64,000 nt of DNA from Metopolophium dirhodum (lineage: Eukaryota; Arthropoda; Insecta; Hemiptera; Aphididae). Position 1 is the stretch's first letter, and each line of letters begins with the position of its first letter. Shown in pieces: positions 51,783 through 64,000 of the stretch. The position numbers were made by a program, and so were the translations under genes. The notes beneath the pieces are model-generated. The model made no database searches. It was not told where the DNA came from and saw only the letters and a list, made by a program, of their open reading frames with translations. The DNA lies in assembly GCF_019925205.1 (NCBI RefSeq), contig NC_083561.1, forward strand, positions 1,053,217-1,117,216, given 5' to 3'.

Positions 51783-51929
51783 TTGTGTGGCAAGGGTGGG
51801 AAGTGAGTTGGTATTTTCATTTTACCTTCCAGCACTATGGGGATTCCCGCTTTACCACCCGCTGGTCGCTTTCCAAAGCTTCAACCGTCATCGAAAACTA
51901 AACTTTTGGTGTAGGCGTGACAAAATATA
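51783..51929 (+). repeat. Dispersed repeat, second copy of the GTGTGGCAA... type
   Basis: Shorter relative of 35147-35392, with CTTCAACCGTCATCGAAAAC and the GTGACAAAA end. It starts about 65 bp after the CAGGGCTTGAAA element ends. Confidence 0.6.
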
Positions 51930-53100
51930 TTTAATTTTATTTAGTTTTTTTCATTCACTCAAATGATTTTCGAATGATTGAATGTCACACACAACTAAAC
52001 TAAACCGTCTTTGGATACCTCATCTATCAACAAATATTATAAGTACTGAAAACTATTTGTAATACCATACACGCAAAAAATCAAACATTGGTAGATTAAC
52101 CAAATATGGGCTGCAACTGTCAGCCAGGAGATCTGCTGAAACATAATATTCTGAAGAGCGAAACACAGGTCAGAAAACGGCCAAAATAGAAATTCTACCT
52201 CAGTCTTTAAGAGCTGCTGGTAACCATTAGCAACCCTATATCTATAATCTTTATATCGTATACACATAATATAATGTTGGATGTTGGTTTATCTGAAGTT
52301 AATAGACTTAAAAACTACTGGACCATTTTCAATAAAAATTATATCAATAGATTCCTTGAGGATTAGAGGGTGCTATTAACCTCTATATAGGTAGGCGGTA
52401 GCTAATGGGTAGCCACACAGTCTTACACAGAAAGGCACAATTTGAGGGGGCTTAGCCCCCAGTTTTATCCCATACCCCTCCCAGTTCTGTAATCATATTT
52501 TAGCTTAAAATATAAATTATCAGGGTCTGTGGCCTGTGCTGCTGATGCAATTCTAGATTTTTTTCAGCTCACGAACAAAGAATATATTTGAATGTTATAG
52601 TTTTTATATATTCAAAAACTAATTGATCGGTTTTGTGAAAATGTCAAATTGTTCTTAGAGATATCAGGAAAGCTTAGATAGTAGTTTGAACTAGGTAGGT
52701 ACCTTTGATACATACCAAGTAATTAACAGGTACATAGGCGCAATTTCAACTTCTAACTTGGGGGTGGGCTGAATATATTAAAGGCAAGCAGACCATTGCA
52801 ATATAGCATTTTAAAATTGTATGTCCTAGGTTTTTTTTTGGGGGGGGGGGGGGGAGCTTAGCCACCTTTTAAAATGTTATATTTCGGTTCAACTGATTGT
52901 CCACCCCCCTCACTCATTAGTATCAATGCATCAGAAATTATTATTTATAATTAGGCCACGAATTTAAATATGAACTGCATTTTCAGAATCTTCTAAAACA
53001 TTGCTTTCCAAACAAATATTCGTTTCATAAATCAACAAATTGAAAAATGAAATTTTTATTTATCATTTTTTAGGCGGTTTAAGAACATTTATATGGTTTA
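51930..53100. other. Intergenic transposon debris
   Basis: Contains GGGGGCTTAGCCCCC at about 52.45 kb, a perfect small palindrome, and a 15-base G run at 52840-52854. Both look like remains of GC-rich transposon ends. No gene. Confidence 0.45.
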
Positions 53101-53104
53101 AATG

Positions 53105-53560
53105 ATATGGCGAAGATAAGGAAAGAGGTCAACAGGATTTCCGAGTATTTGGCGTATGAAAGGGAAATACGAAAAAGAAATGTAAGGTAAGGGTAGGTAA
53201 GTGGAGTGAGAGTAGCAGATATGAGAATATTAAGTTAGCTGTCAAGGTACAAAATGAGGATAGAATAATAAATAAATTAATTAGGGGTAGTGTAGGAGTG
53301 GTACATTTGTAGTGAAAACAAGAGAGTACAGGTTGAGGTGGTTCGGTCACTGTATGATAAGAGATAGTGAGATAGTTAGAGTGTAAGTTAATTTAGGGGG
53401 GGAATGAGGGGTGAGAAGACTGAAGAAGAGATGGATAGACAGAATACCGATCATATGGAGGTGTAGGATGAGAGTGGCTGAACCTTCAGTATAGTTGTGA
53501 GAGAAAAGGGAAGAAAAAGTGTGAAGGTAGAATAGTTAGGTTAACAATGCCGAATACGTA
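53105..53560 (+). pseudogene. Decayed LINE reverse-transcriptase C-terminus
   Basis: Despite stops and frameshifts, short stretches match the region after the reverse transcriptase in RTE/CR1-like LINEs: ADMRILS, RLRWFGHCMIRD and LKKRWIDRIP, in the right order and spacing. The purine-rich composition differs from the surroundings. Old, non-functional copy. Confidence 0.7.
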
Positions 53561-55759
53561 GGAAAGGATCTTGAATCGCAAAGGCCAGCCGACTCTTTGG
53601 CTGAAACTACCGGTATCAGTTGATATAGGTTTACAACCTAGACTTATGGGATAGAATAAAGAGATCGGTTGCCGGTTGGGATATCAGCGTACTATTTGTT
53701 TGGTTCCATCTTTGACCCACGCGTAACATACCAAATGTACGATTAACAAAACCAACCCGATGTATTTACTTTTAATATTTTTTTTTTTTTTTTATTAATA
53801 AAATACACAATCTGTACACAATAAGGCACAATAAGAGTATGGGCTATGATAAATAAAATATGAATAACGTGAGGAGGGAGGCCCATCAGTGTGCATACCC
53901 TCTAACTTGGGGTGAAAGGATGTCATGGAGTGGACGAAATGGGAAGTGAAATTTTGTTAATTAGGGAAGTAAGAGCCAATAAAAGAGGGTTTAAAATACA
54001 TTTTAAATCTTCTATAAATTTGTTGTACTTTTAATATTAGATTAAAAATATTGAGTTAAGAACATTACATGCGTCGCTACGTTGGCTACTTGAAAATATT
54101 TTGATTATTATATAAGTTATGATTTATGATCGTGTATATAATTACAATTTTAAAATGTTTATAAGCTATTAGACAAATCCAAAGACACTCACTGGGACCC
54201 AACACCGAAAAAAACTTTAAGATAATAAAATTCCTGAAATTAACAGGCCTTTACAATTTAATATAATAATATTTAACCCGACTGTACACTATGTAACCAC
54301 ACCTATTCTGTAATTTCAATGTTAATACCTAACTTATATATAAGAATACCTTAAAACTGTAAATAACTATTGTATACTTCATATTTGTAGCTAATGACCA
54401 TAGTTGTCGGGCATTATATTAGATCAAAAAAAAAAAAAAAAAATCCACACACAAAAAAAAAAAATAAGAACTATAGTCTACTAAAAAATAAAAATATATA
54501 TTTATTAGTTATTAATAAATATAAAGTATAACATTATGCAATACAAAAAAAAAAATAAAATATTATCACAGGAAAAAAATAATTCAACGGTGAAAGGGTT
54601 AAAATATTAACGTTTGATAATAAGTTATTTCAATCTAATATTAAAAGTAACAACACTAACCCAGTGATTTCTAGCGTACGGGCAAAGTGAGCATTATAAG
54701 TCAAAAAATTAAAATAGTTCATTTTTTAAACTTATCAGTTATTCGTTAAATTGTCACTGATCATAGCAAACTAGTTTTTGTTTAAAAAAAAAAAAAAAAA
54801 TATTTAAATAATATTATATTATAAGATTTTTTAAAATTATTTAATTTATTCAACATAAGCAAATTTTTAATGTTTAAAAAAGTAAAGAAAATCTAAATTT
54901 TTTTTGTATTCAATTTTGAACAGTAAAGCAAAAAAAAATTTGTGGTTAGGGAGTTTAGGTTGGCTTATCGGCTATAAATTACTTATAAATATATGTTTAT
55001 GCCCGTACGAAATTTGAGTCCTTGAACTGAATCTGGTTGGTTCTGCCAAACACTAAAATGATTGTGTGTGGTTCAGAGAGAGAAATAAATGGTGTGCTAA
55101 AAATCTGACATCCACTTAAGTGTTATCAAGTTGAAGAAGCAGTTGATTGTTGACAATTTTACATTTAACATTAACTGTATTAAAAACTGTTTAAATTAAT
55201 AAATAATAATTAAAATTGGTTTACAAAAAAAAAATTCTTTATTTACACACTTATGGTAGGTAGGTCTATTTATTTTTGTAACGGATGAACCGAAAATATA
55301 AAAAACATTTTAAGAAAATAAGCATAAATACGAAGAAATCATGAAAACATGCAATTATATGAACTATAACCCATAAAAATAATATGTAAAATAAGATTTT
55401 GGCAAAATCCATTTTTCATATGGTCACGGTGTAGCAAAAAAGTATGTAAATGCATTTAATTCACAGCCCTAGTAATAAGTAATGATTTATCTGTAGTGGA
55501 AACCGGGGTATAGTGAGACGCATAATGGTAACGGTGTTGTAATAATAGGGACCCCCCCCCCCAAAAAAAAAAAAAACGTACTAATAGTTCAAACAAATCA
55601 TTAAAGCCAACTGTATTAAATATTAATTTATGAAAAAAGTATATTAAAAAGCATCATTTATTTATTATTGATTTAACGGGCTTGAGCCCTTTGAATATAA
55701 GGTATAATACAGTTGACAAATTACAAGAACGGAAACTTACATATTTTGATTACAATAAA
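53561..55759. other. AT-rich intergenic DNA with long A runs
   Basis: Several A runs of 14-18 bases (54.43, 54.79 kb) and a C9 run near 55.55 kb. They suggest tails or ends of retroposons, but no element can be delimited. Confidence 0.4.
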
Positions 55760-56390
55760 CAAAAAGGTGGATAAGTGGATGTCGCTCTGCTGTACAGTAG
55801 ATTACAATTGGGTCACTGTAATGGATGGTGTTAAATTTTAATTCAATGATATAATATCATTGTACAAGAAAAACGATTCTGAGCAAAAATGGTCAGTCAG
55901 CTTATGATATTACTAAATATATTTGATGATATTATTGTGAATAAAGTAATTTATATATTTACCTATTTAAGTGGAATCTTGTTTTAAATTTTCAATCCTA
56001 TTAGCTATAAAAGTTGAACATTTTATAAAGTTTAACTACAAAATAATTATTAAATTTTAAATTTGAGAAATTTTAACTTTAAGTGCTTATAAAAAAAATT
56101 GTGCCTATATATTTTTAATATTTTTCAACTACTATTGTAACAATATATAGGAGCCTTGCATTACATTTTTACGCTTTTTTACCCAACAAATAAAATTTTA
56201 TTGATATTTATAGAAAAAAAATTAAGAAAATTAAAAACTAACAATGTCCGTAAACAGCTCGAAAAGTCAAATTATTTTCAAAATTGTATGGTGTATAGAA
56301 AATGCTTATATAAACATTCAGTGAAATTTTCAAGTATCTACAGTCATTCGTTTTTTAATTACAATAAAATAAGAAAATCGTAAATATTTA
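55760..56390 (+). repeat. Dispersed aphid-type repeat, distant copy
   Basis: It starts AAAAGGTGGATAAGTGGATG, shares the GTCGCTCTGCTGTACAGTAG stretch, and continues collinearly with the palindrome arm through TAGGAGCCTTGCATTA and the ACAATGTCCGTAAACAGCTC stretch. It is more diverged than the two palindrome arms are from each other. No coding capacity. Confidence 0.75.
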
Positions 56391-57817
56391 AAATCAATAC
56401 ATTCATCGTTACACTCAGAATCTAAAAATGTATTACGCAGAGCGTAAATTTGCTAATAGTTTCATAATAGGTCGATTCACTCTAATTTTTAAACTAACGG
56501 TGCTAAATGTGAACTGCTGAACGTCAATTTGCTATACAAGATGGAGACAATAAAATTCCCGCGTTACGTTTCAGGTCCTCTTAAATTGTGGTCATGGCGG
56601 CAGCGTTCCCGATGTACCGGACCATGGTAAAATTTAAATGCCCGTCACATCGGCCAGAAGTACCACCAATTATAGATAAGGCTAGGGACCGGATTTATAT
56701 ACACAACATTTTTATTGTGCCTTATAGTTTACCTTATTGCACTGAATGATCAGAAGTTGTTTAATGCAAACGAATTCATCTATATAACGTAATATATATA
56801 ATATATTTATGTCACATAATATGAGTATAGTTTCATCTCATCTTTGGCAATGAAGACCGGTCGTAATTTTATTGATATTCATATTATGTGGCTGTGAACG
56901 TGAAAATACGACATAAATGCCATAAATAATAATATGCACTATAAAACTACAAATATGCATTAGATATGCATAATGCATTTAATAGGTAAAAACGTTGAAA
57001 TATGTAAAATACAATTAGCTTTATTTTAATAAGAATGATCTAAATTGGGAACAATTCTCATCAGATTTCAAAAAGCTTATTTCAATAGGTACATATATGG
57101 CATATGCATTTGCCTGGCGCGACCTGACCAAAATCGGGTTTTCTACGCGTCCCCACGCGACACCCTGCTATAGGGGAACCGGTTTGTTATAGCAGGGTGA
57201 CGTGGGACAGGGCATATAATAACTAGGATATACGAAATCTTGGTTGAAAAATGTCGTGGTGTGGAAGGAGTTAAATATAAAATTGTATACGTCTATTATT
57301 CATATAGGAGGGCGGGGAGCTAGGGAGGACACAAGATAAATTATTTTTTTGTTATAATATGCCATATTACAAAATATAGTATTAGCCATCCTATTGTAGG
57401 TCATCCCTGTAATTTCAATAATTAAATAATACAAAATTAGTACACCTATAGACATTTTATAACGGTGGAAGTATAGGAACTGTTTTTGTAGCAATTAAAA
57501 TTAAATGATAATTATATGGTTGTTCGTCGTTATATATCGACTTTTGTTGTCAAATCGTCATGTTTGCCGCCGCGTCCAATATAATATATTATTATAGTAA
57601 TAATAATATAGGTACATTTTAATCATTTTATACTTATGGTGTTACATATTATATTACAGTGCTGTTTTCATTATATTATTATGACGTGTTTATAATGTAT
57701 ATAATGGTGTCTGATCTGTCAACATGACAACATAACTAATAAGGTTATTCTATACGGAAAACCGGTAACAGCGGTAACATTGTAACAAATACTTAGGCCT
57801 TAGGGTATAGGTAGTAT
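56391..57817. other. Intergenic, with a CpG-richer patch at 56.54-56.66 kb
   Basis: The patch includes CATGGCGGCAGCG, similar to the motif near the RER1 promoter, but no exon follows that I can support. Confidence 0.35.
57161..57199. repeat. Perfect hairpin, 12-bp stem, 15-nt loop
   Basis: CACCCTGCTATA (57161-57172) pairs exactly with TATAGCAGGGTG (57188-57199). It may be the core of a small transposon. Confidence 0.85.
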
Positions 57818-57993
57818 AAAGGCCGGTTTCCACTATACACGCCGTACGCGTGTACGTGCATACAAATCCTTTGCTGTGATTGATTGGTTAGGTTAAGTTA
57901 CCACACGATTAACCACGATTCCGCGTTGTTGGACATAGCTGAACATTTTTCGTGTACACGGAAAACGTGTACCTATAGTGAAAACCCGCCTTA
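57818..57993. mobile_element. MITE, about 176 bp, AAGGCGGGTTTTCACTATA type ends
   Basis: AAAGGCCGGTTTCCACTATA at the left is mirrored by TATAGTGAAAACCCGCCTTA at the right; inside both lie ACACG/CGTGT. Imperfect repeats of about 28 bp. Non-coding core with ACGCGTGTACGTGC. Confidence 0.75.
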
Positions 57994-60900
57994 AGTGTCT
58001 GCCATAATGGTTGAACCTCGTTTCGTGAACAAATCATATCTATAGGATAATATATTATTATACATATTTCTTGTTATCTCAATAAAATAAGAAAAAATAT
58101 AGCGAGTTAGATTTAACTGATAAGTAATAATAATTATGAAATATTATGTCAAACAATAATTATAAAGTATGACTTTAATGCCGGGAAGTGGGTTGCAATC
58201 AATCATTAAATATTTAATGAATCAATAATGAGCTAATGGTTCCATATACATGATTTTGTAGCGCATAATTCGACCATTAAATCAATACATTTTTTATGCA
58301 ACCCAGCTATATAATCTTTATTCTTTAATATAAATAAAAAAGGAAATTAAGTATAGTAGGTATATGAGGTTGGAAAATTAAATCGTGTTTATAAAGCATA
58401 GGTATGTCAATAAATAGAAAACAATTAACACTACACTTATATAAAGTATATAGATATTGTAGTTGTAAAGTTGTATAATTTATTTATTACCAATAAACGA
58501 TGTTTATTTAAAATAACACAATATGAAAAAACACAAAAAAACTTTTTTTGGGTAAATAGTTACTTAATTACTAATTTATCACAACATTATGAATATATCG
58601 CATAAGGTTGCCCACAGACCAGAGCGATAGTGACATATTTATTATATTATGTAGCTCACTAAAAATCGTGTCTCGATGTAAAAAACGTTATCAATTTTCA
58701 TTTAAGAATTATAATTTGTAATTTATGGCTTTGATCAAGTTCATTAAAATAAAAAATGTCATTTAAAATGTTGATAAATATGTATCATATGGATATAATA
58801 ATATTATATATCACCTTGGTCTTTGGGCATCTATTTATACGTACAATGGCATAGTCTTTAAAAAATGTTCAAACTAAATAAAACAAACAAACAATATTTT
58901 TGCACTTAAAAAAAATACGAATAATTATGGTTTTCATAATCATTACTTTATATACTAATTTACTCACTCTCATGGACATAATAATATGATATAAATTACC
59001 TTAATATTTAATCAAACAATAAATTAACAATATTTACTTTGCCTATAATAAATGTTTAGACAATTTTTTTAACGTATAAAGTGTTGAAAAAGTATAAAAA
59101 CTATATATTTATATTGCACTCATATTTTGGTAATCTAAAGTAAATAATATAATATTGGTAGTTAGTAAAAATTTTAAGATCATTAAAATAATAAACAAAT
59201 ATAATAAAAACTTAAAACATCAAATTCAATGTAAAATATCTATATTCTATATAAACGGTTCACTACTTTGATAAGCTAGGTAAAAATCAGTAAGTACGCA
59301 GATTGATTATTGTTGTGCATAGATACTACATAATATATCTGTACACATATATATAGATTGTTGGTAAACATATAAAAAAATAGTTCAATCTATAATTATT
59401 ATAGTCAATATAAACATTTTGCGTTTATAGTACTTATACATTTGTTGTCTACCTAGCTATGTACGTCATCGATCACAAATTATATTTTAATATTGCACTT
59501 TTTAAAGATAATAATAAATATGATATTGCACAAACAACACAAAAAATAATAATAATAAAAATTGGTAATATTACGTAGATATATAGTTTTGATGTTTCGT
59601 TCTATTTAGGCAGTATATCGCATGAGGAATAATATTAAATTAAATATACAATTACAAAAAAAAAAAAAAAAATAGTATGCAAAATCAAACTTGATAATAT
59701 TAATCGTAATATATTTTTAATAATTATAAAGTCGTGAAAGTAATTAAATATTTGTTTTATAAATATAAAACATCAATTATTTCCATTAAAATGTATTTTC
59801 AATTTTTAAAAAACAACAAAAATATAACCGAATGAAACAAAAATGAATAATTTAATTTTCTTAAAAACTATAAGGCCTATCAATCAATGGATCACCACTA
59901 ACCAGTAGGTAAGAAAGTGAGTTGATAAAATATTTTGTTCAAAACATAAATGCTACATTATAGTATGCATAAAAATTAAAAACATTTAACAATCCTTATG
60001 ATTGTAGATTTTTAGTCAGAAACTGGAAAATAGTTTCTAATCAATAATAGTATACACTATAAAAAATATTTTAAATACGACTAGAATGATTTATTTATAT
60101 GTGAATATTATTTGAAATCCAATAAATTTGTTATATTTGTTACTTTTATTTGTTATTTATATATTATTTTTTAATTAATTAATATTACACAAATTACAGT
60201 AAATACTTGAATACAAATTTCGAATTTGGCTCGGAAAACAGTATAGATATACTACAATAGAATTTAAATCGTGTGAACATCTTGGTGTAATATTTTAATC
60301 GAGTGAATATCACCATAATATAATATGATATTATACACACTCCATTCCATTCTACCACTTGAATAACGAGAGATAATTTTAAACTCGACAACATGGTTAA
60401 AAAATATTATGTTTTTAATCAATACGAACGATAAACATGGCAGGATTTCAGTCACTGTTTAGAAAGAAAAAAGTACAAAAAGGATTTTAAAACTGGACTT
60501 CGACATAAAATATAATATTAGATATATCGACAGAAATACGTCGAATGGCACATGGGTTCTATTAATTATTAGTATAGGTACCTATACTTACGGAAGATAT
60601 TTTAATCAACTTAATAATTGTTCTTAACAAAATAAAATAATTATAGTCAATATTTTGATTTTTGGCACATTTCATTAGTATGTGAAAATCACGCTCATTA
60701 CATATTTACCTATTACCTATATCTGTCTCATTACAGATGCGGTATATTTATATGTACACTGCAGACATACTCGTAAACAATTTATTAATATTACATGGTA
60801 TCGTAACAGTGTATATTGAAAAAGATAAATCCCTAGGGTATTAATTAATTATTGTTAAATCATGTGAATCGGTTCGTAGAGTATTCGTCTAAGTTCCTTA

Positions 60901-61526
60901 CCTACATTGGAGTCGTGTCTGTCGACGGACGGACGCTGTGACGTCGGACGGACAAAATCCACTTTATGCAATTACTTTTACCCACGCACGAACGTTGCAG
61001 ATAACGATTTGTGGAAAACAATTTAATATTATGATATACGGACGTAATAATGTACTGTCATAACGTCGTTAAGAAAGAAAATCATACGAGAAACTTCGCG
61101 TCAACGATGATATAATAGTAATAAATAATACATAATAAATAATAATACAATTAGGTAATTAATACGCTACAATATAAGTAATATACCTAAAAACGCTATA
61201 AGTCACACGACGCAAGTCGCATTTGTTCAGGAAGTAAAAACCACTGACCACAGTCCACGGCGGTTGCAGGTTTTTTTGCACGGTCCCGTTACCGTGTTCG
61301 CGGTAGGTCGCGAGTTATCGTGCTCGTATCCGTCATACCTATCATATTATAATAATATACACCTACTATACAAAGTAAATAGTAGGTATACCTCCAGTCG
61401 ATAAACGCCAATAATAACGAATTAATGACGACGCGGACAGAAGGTACACTTTACATAATCCCCACCCCCCACCCCCCTCCACACAACGCCCACCCCACCG
61501 TTACACATTATTTTACATTAGCATCG
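57994..61526. other. AT-rich DNA, probably partly 3' UTR of the 61.5-kb exon
   Basis: Nothing recognised. CpG content rises at 60.9-61.35 kb. An AATAAA (minus strand) near 60.78 kb could end the transcript of the downstream-facing exon. Confidence 0.4.
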
Positions 61527-61888
61527 TCACTGCACGTTTCTGAAGAACATGCTGAGCTTCCACACGGCCATGGGCTTTTTGAACACGGTCACGGAACCGT
61601 CGCGTTCCATGCCGCCCAAAAGGTACACCGCGTACTCTTTGACTTGATGATGCTCGACGACTGCACCGCCACCACCGCCGCCGCGACCCATCGCCGACGC
61701 GCGTCCAGCGCTCGCGGCCCGCGTCGCTTTCGTCGACGACCGGACGTCCGAACTCGAGTTGAACGCCGTCGACGAGTTTAGCGCCAAAGTCTTGGGCGGC
61801 GCCGGACGGTTCATGTCGCGCATTTCGAACGCGTTGTCGCTGTCCTCCAGCAGGCTGTCCGGCGGACTGTTGAGTTTGACGTAATCAC
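61527..61888 (-). CDS. Last coding exon of an unrecognised gene (about 120 C-terminal residues)
   Basis: A clean acceptor (CTGCAG then exon) at 61888 opens a frame that runs to a stop at 61527. The frame reads through a GC-rich stretch with strong codon structure, in contrast with the surrounding AT-rich DNA. It starts with DYVKLNSPPDSLLEDSDNAF, then passes through a Ser/Ala/Arg-rich linker, a run of six glycines and a compact end (KEYAVYLLGG ... VWKLSMFFRNVQ). The Ser/Gly-rich part looks disordered, like a cytoplasmic tail. No domain is recognised. Upstream exons should lie to the right; I did not find one before the window end. A likely 3' UTR follows to the left, with an AATAAA near 60.78 kb. 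The plus-strand ORF over the same bases is a shadow. Confidence 0.62.
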
Positions 61889-62140
61889 CTGCAGCATAAA
61901 CAGACGAGACGTCGATAAATACACTTTAGTCCATAATATATTATTTTGATAATAAACAATTTAATATTTTAATGCAAACGTGCATTTTGCAGACGACCCG
62001 CATATATAGTCCAGGGGCGGATTTAGGATTATTTTATACTGCAGGGTATGCTATACATTATTATTTCACGTCACATTTATATCAGGCACAACAATTATCA
62101 TAAATTATGTAATTTCTTACCGAAGAAAAATTAAGGTTAA

Positions 62141-62573
62141 GGGGATTCGATACCGTGATTTTCTGTTTTTGTCTAACATACACGCGACATAGGATTTTAG
62201 ACTGGTTCTTTGCCAATCATACCAATTGATCTAATGAAGTGATAAGAATTCTAAAAACAGATTTGAATTTGTCGTCAAGTCTACTTGAAATCGACTTTTC
62301 CACATTTTTGATTTTTTGATTTTAACTTCTCCAAAATTAAAATACAACAATTTTTAAATACTCTTTTTTAATATGACATTTATAGGAATTTGGGGAATAA
62401 TATCAAACATGTGGAAAAGTCGATTATAAATAGACTTGACGAAAAATTCAAATCTGTTTTCAGAACTCTTATCGCTTTAATAAATCAATTGGAATGTTTG
62501 ACAAAAAACACGTCTATAATACTATGTCACGCATGTGTTAGACAAAAACAGAAAATCACGGTATCGAATCCCC
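62141..62573. mobile_element. piggyBac-like MITE, 433 bp, flanked by TTAA
   Basis: GGGGATTCGATACCGTGATT then TTCTGTTTTTGTCTAACA is mirrored at the right, and TTAA lies directly outside both ends (62137-62140, 62574-62577), the target of piggyBac-type elements. The inverted repeats reach inward to GTGGAAAAGTCGATT, so the whole element can fold. Confidence 0.8.
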
Positions 62574-63864
62574 TTAACGCGACCGATGGGTCGATGGGTG
62601 CCAAGCACACCACCACTGTAGTAATAACTGATTATGCGAGTAAGTACAAGTAATATAACTTATTACATTATATTATTAATATTATTAATATCATTATGGT
62701 AGGGTGGGTTTTGGATTTTATTGGTAGAGGTACCCTAAACTCGTATACTGGCGAGACAAGTCTGAATAAACTATAAAGTTAAATCAAACTCGACATACAT
62801 GCGGGTACACTACCTACCTATAGAATATTTAAGACGTGTTAAATAAAAAATAGTATTTAAAATTCGTTTTAATTTTCTCTCATAACCCAATTCCGTATTG
62901 TTTTAAACCCTGAACAGTGAAACTATTCGAAAAAATTGAGTATAAATAAAATATTTTCTAAATTAAAATATAAGTTATTATGAAACTACGCGCTACGGCA
63001 ACAGCAGTTAGACTATTACAAACTTTTAGTCTGAGTAAAACTAGTTTAAAATTAATGCAATCAGGATATTCCTGTAGGTATAATGCATATAAATATGTAA
63101 AACATACAGTTTATAGAGGATCAAAATGGAAAAAATACAGAATAAAATTAATAATAATATTGCTACGGAATGAAAAAGCCTAAACCGTATTTTTTATAAA
63201 ATTATCGTAACATTATATTTCTGGGAATTCGTGTATTTTTTGTGTTTAATATTTTACGAACAAGAAATTTCATTATTAATATATTTGATAAGAATTTTTT
63301 AGGGTTATATGTACAATTAAAAGCGGACAAACCCTCGGGATATCATTAAAAGTAGTTACGCCACTATGTTTTATTGTCGCTTAGGGACTAATAACCACTA
63401 AAAATAGCCAAAATATAATTTGAAAAACCAATTTGAATTAAGCATAATATACGTGTTGCTATAGAGGGTTTTCAGCTCACACTTCATACATTTTATTTAA
63501 AAAACATAAACCTAAATATATATAATATTGTTTGCAAACAAAAAAAAATAATATGAAAATAATGATTTGGACACAACTTTTGCATAGAAAAAGACATGAA
63601 ATGTGTGGTCGCATATAATGGTTTTATTAAAAATTACTATAGAAAGATCTAATTTATTCTTTTAAACTTTTTTGGCTGCAAACTTTGGTGATAAAAATAT
63701 TAGCTAACCCCTCAGACTTTGTAATGGATTTTCGCCAATGGCAAATAATGACGGCACGACTGATGCCGCCAGCGGGGACAACTTATATAATATTTACTAA
63801 CGGAGAGGGATGAACCGGTGTTATTGTTCATAACGAATCTATACATATATACATTATATACCGT
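62574..63864. other. Intergenic or intronic, no exon recognised
   Basis: AT-rich. The plus ORF at 62980-63183 is basic and low in complexity, without a recognisable domain. This DNA should be an intron of the gene ending at 61527. Confidence 0.4.
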
Positions 63865-64000
63865 GCCAGTGGCGTAGACAAGGGTCCCTCAGCCCTCCCC
63901 GAAATTTCAGGAAAATTTAAAAGTGTTTTCAGTGTTCATTGAACGTACTACCATATTGAGTATAACAATGATATTATACGAATAAGCGACGTAATTGTTT
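63865..64000 (+). mobile_element. Left end of a hAT-like element running out of the window
   Basis: CAGTGGCGTAGACAAGGG is the usual start of a widespread hAT-like terminus. The other end is outside the window. Confidence 0.4.

Noticed and set aside
61425..61781. 118-codon plus-strand ORF
   Set aside because: Antisense shadow of the minus-strand last exon; His/Arg/Pro-rich as expected from reversing it.

Overview
The window is AT-rich eukaryotic nuclear DNA with spliceosomal introns, many copies of a TAGGTAGGTACCTA-like motif and a dense load of small DNA transposons. The gene content (an insect-type Scarlet ABCG transporter, RER1) and the repeat style suggest an aphid or close relative. This is inferred from the sequence alone. 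I see nothing bacterial, no CRISPR array and no rRNA.

Four gene units can be supported, all on the minus strand. (1) 9756-25707 is a complete 16-exon ABCG half-transporter of 637 codons, best read as the ortholog of the eye-pigment transporter gene scarlet. Its 16 kb is mostly intron filled with transposon remnants. (2) 31634-36471 is an intact 10-exon gene of 664 codons that joins a FLYWCH-type zinc finger, a MULE transposase core, a Pro/Gln-rich repeat linker and a C-terminal C3HC4 RING finger. (3) 45480-48238 is a complete 5-exon RER1 gene (195 aa, Golgi-to-ER retrieval receptor). (4) 61527-61888 is the last coding exon of a gene that I do not recognise; the rest lies outside or was not found.

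The FLYWCH-MULE-RING gene lies in a stretch of about 15 kb (28023-42989) with a Helitron-like 5' terminus at the left (TC start, host A before it) and a Helitron-like 3' terminus at the right (CTAG, host T after it). The same stretch holds a 1,715-bp inverted duplication with a 73-bp loop (37363-40865), two related GGGGATCTA-type minisatellite patches, a hAT-like element, and a two-exon gene fragment. The most interesting reading is that a Helitron has picked up, or been loaded with, a transposase-ubiquitin-ligase fusion gene and a recently formed giant palindrome. That reading rests on the two termini belonging to one element.

The rest is intron or intergenic DNA. It carries a tRNA-headed SINE with 9-bp target duplications, a hAT MITE with a perfect 8-bp duplication, a TTAA-flanked piggyBac-like MITE, two copies of a TACCGGGTGA-ended element, foldback elements, a small reverse Helitron and a decayed LINE 3' end. 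The gene units show no sign of working together as an operon or pathway; they are independent eukaryotic loci.
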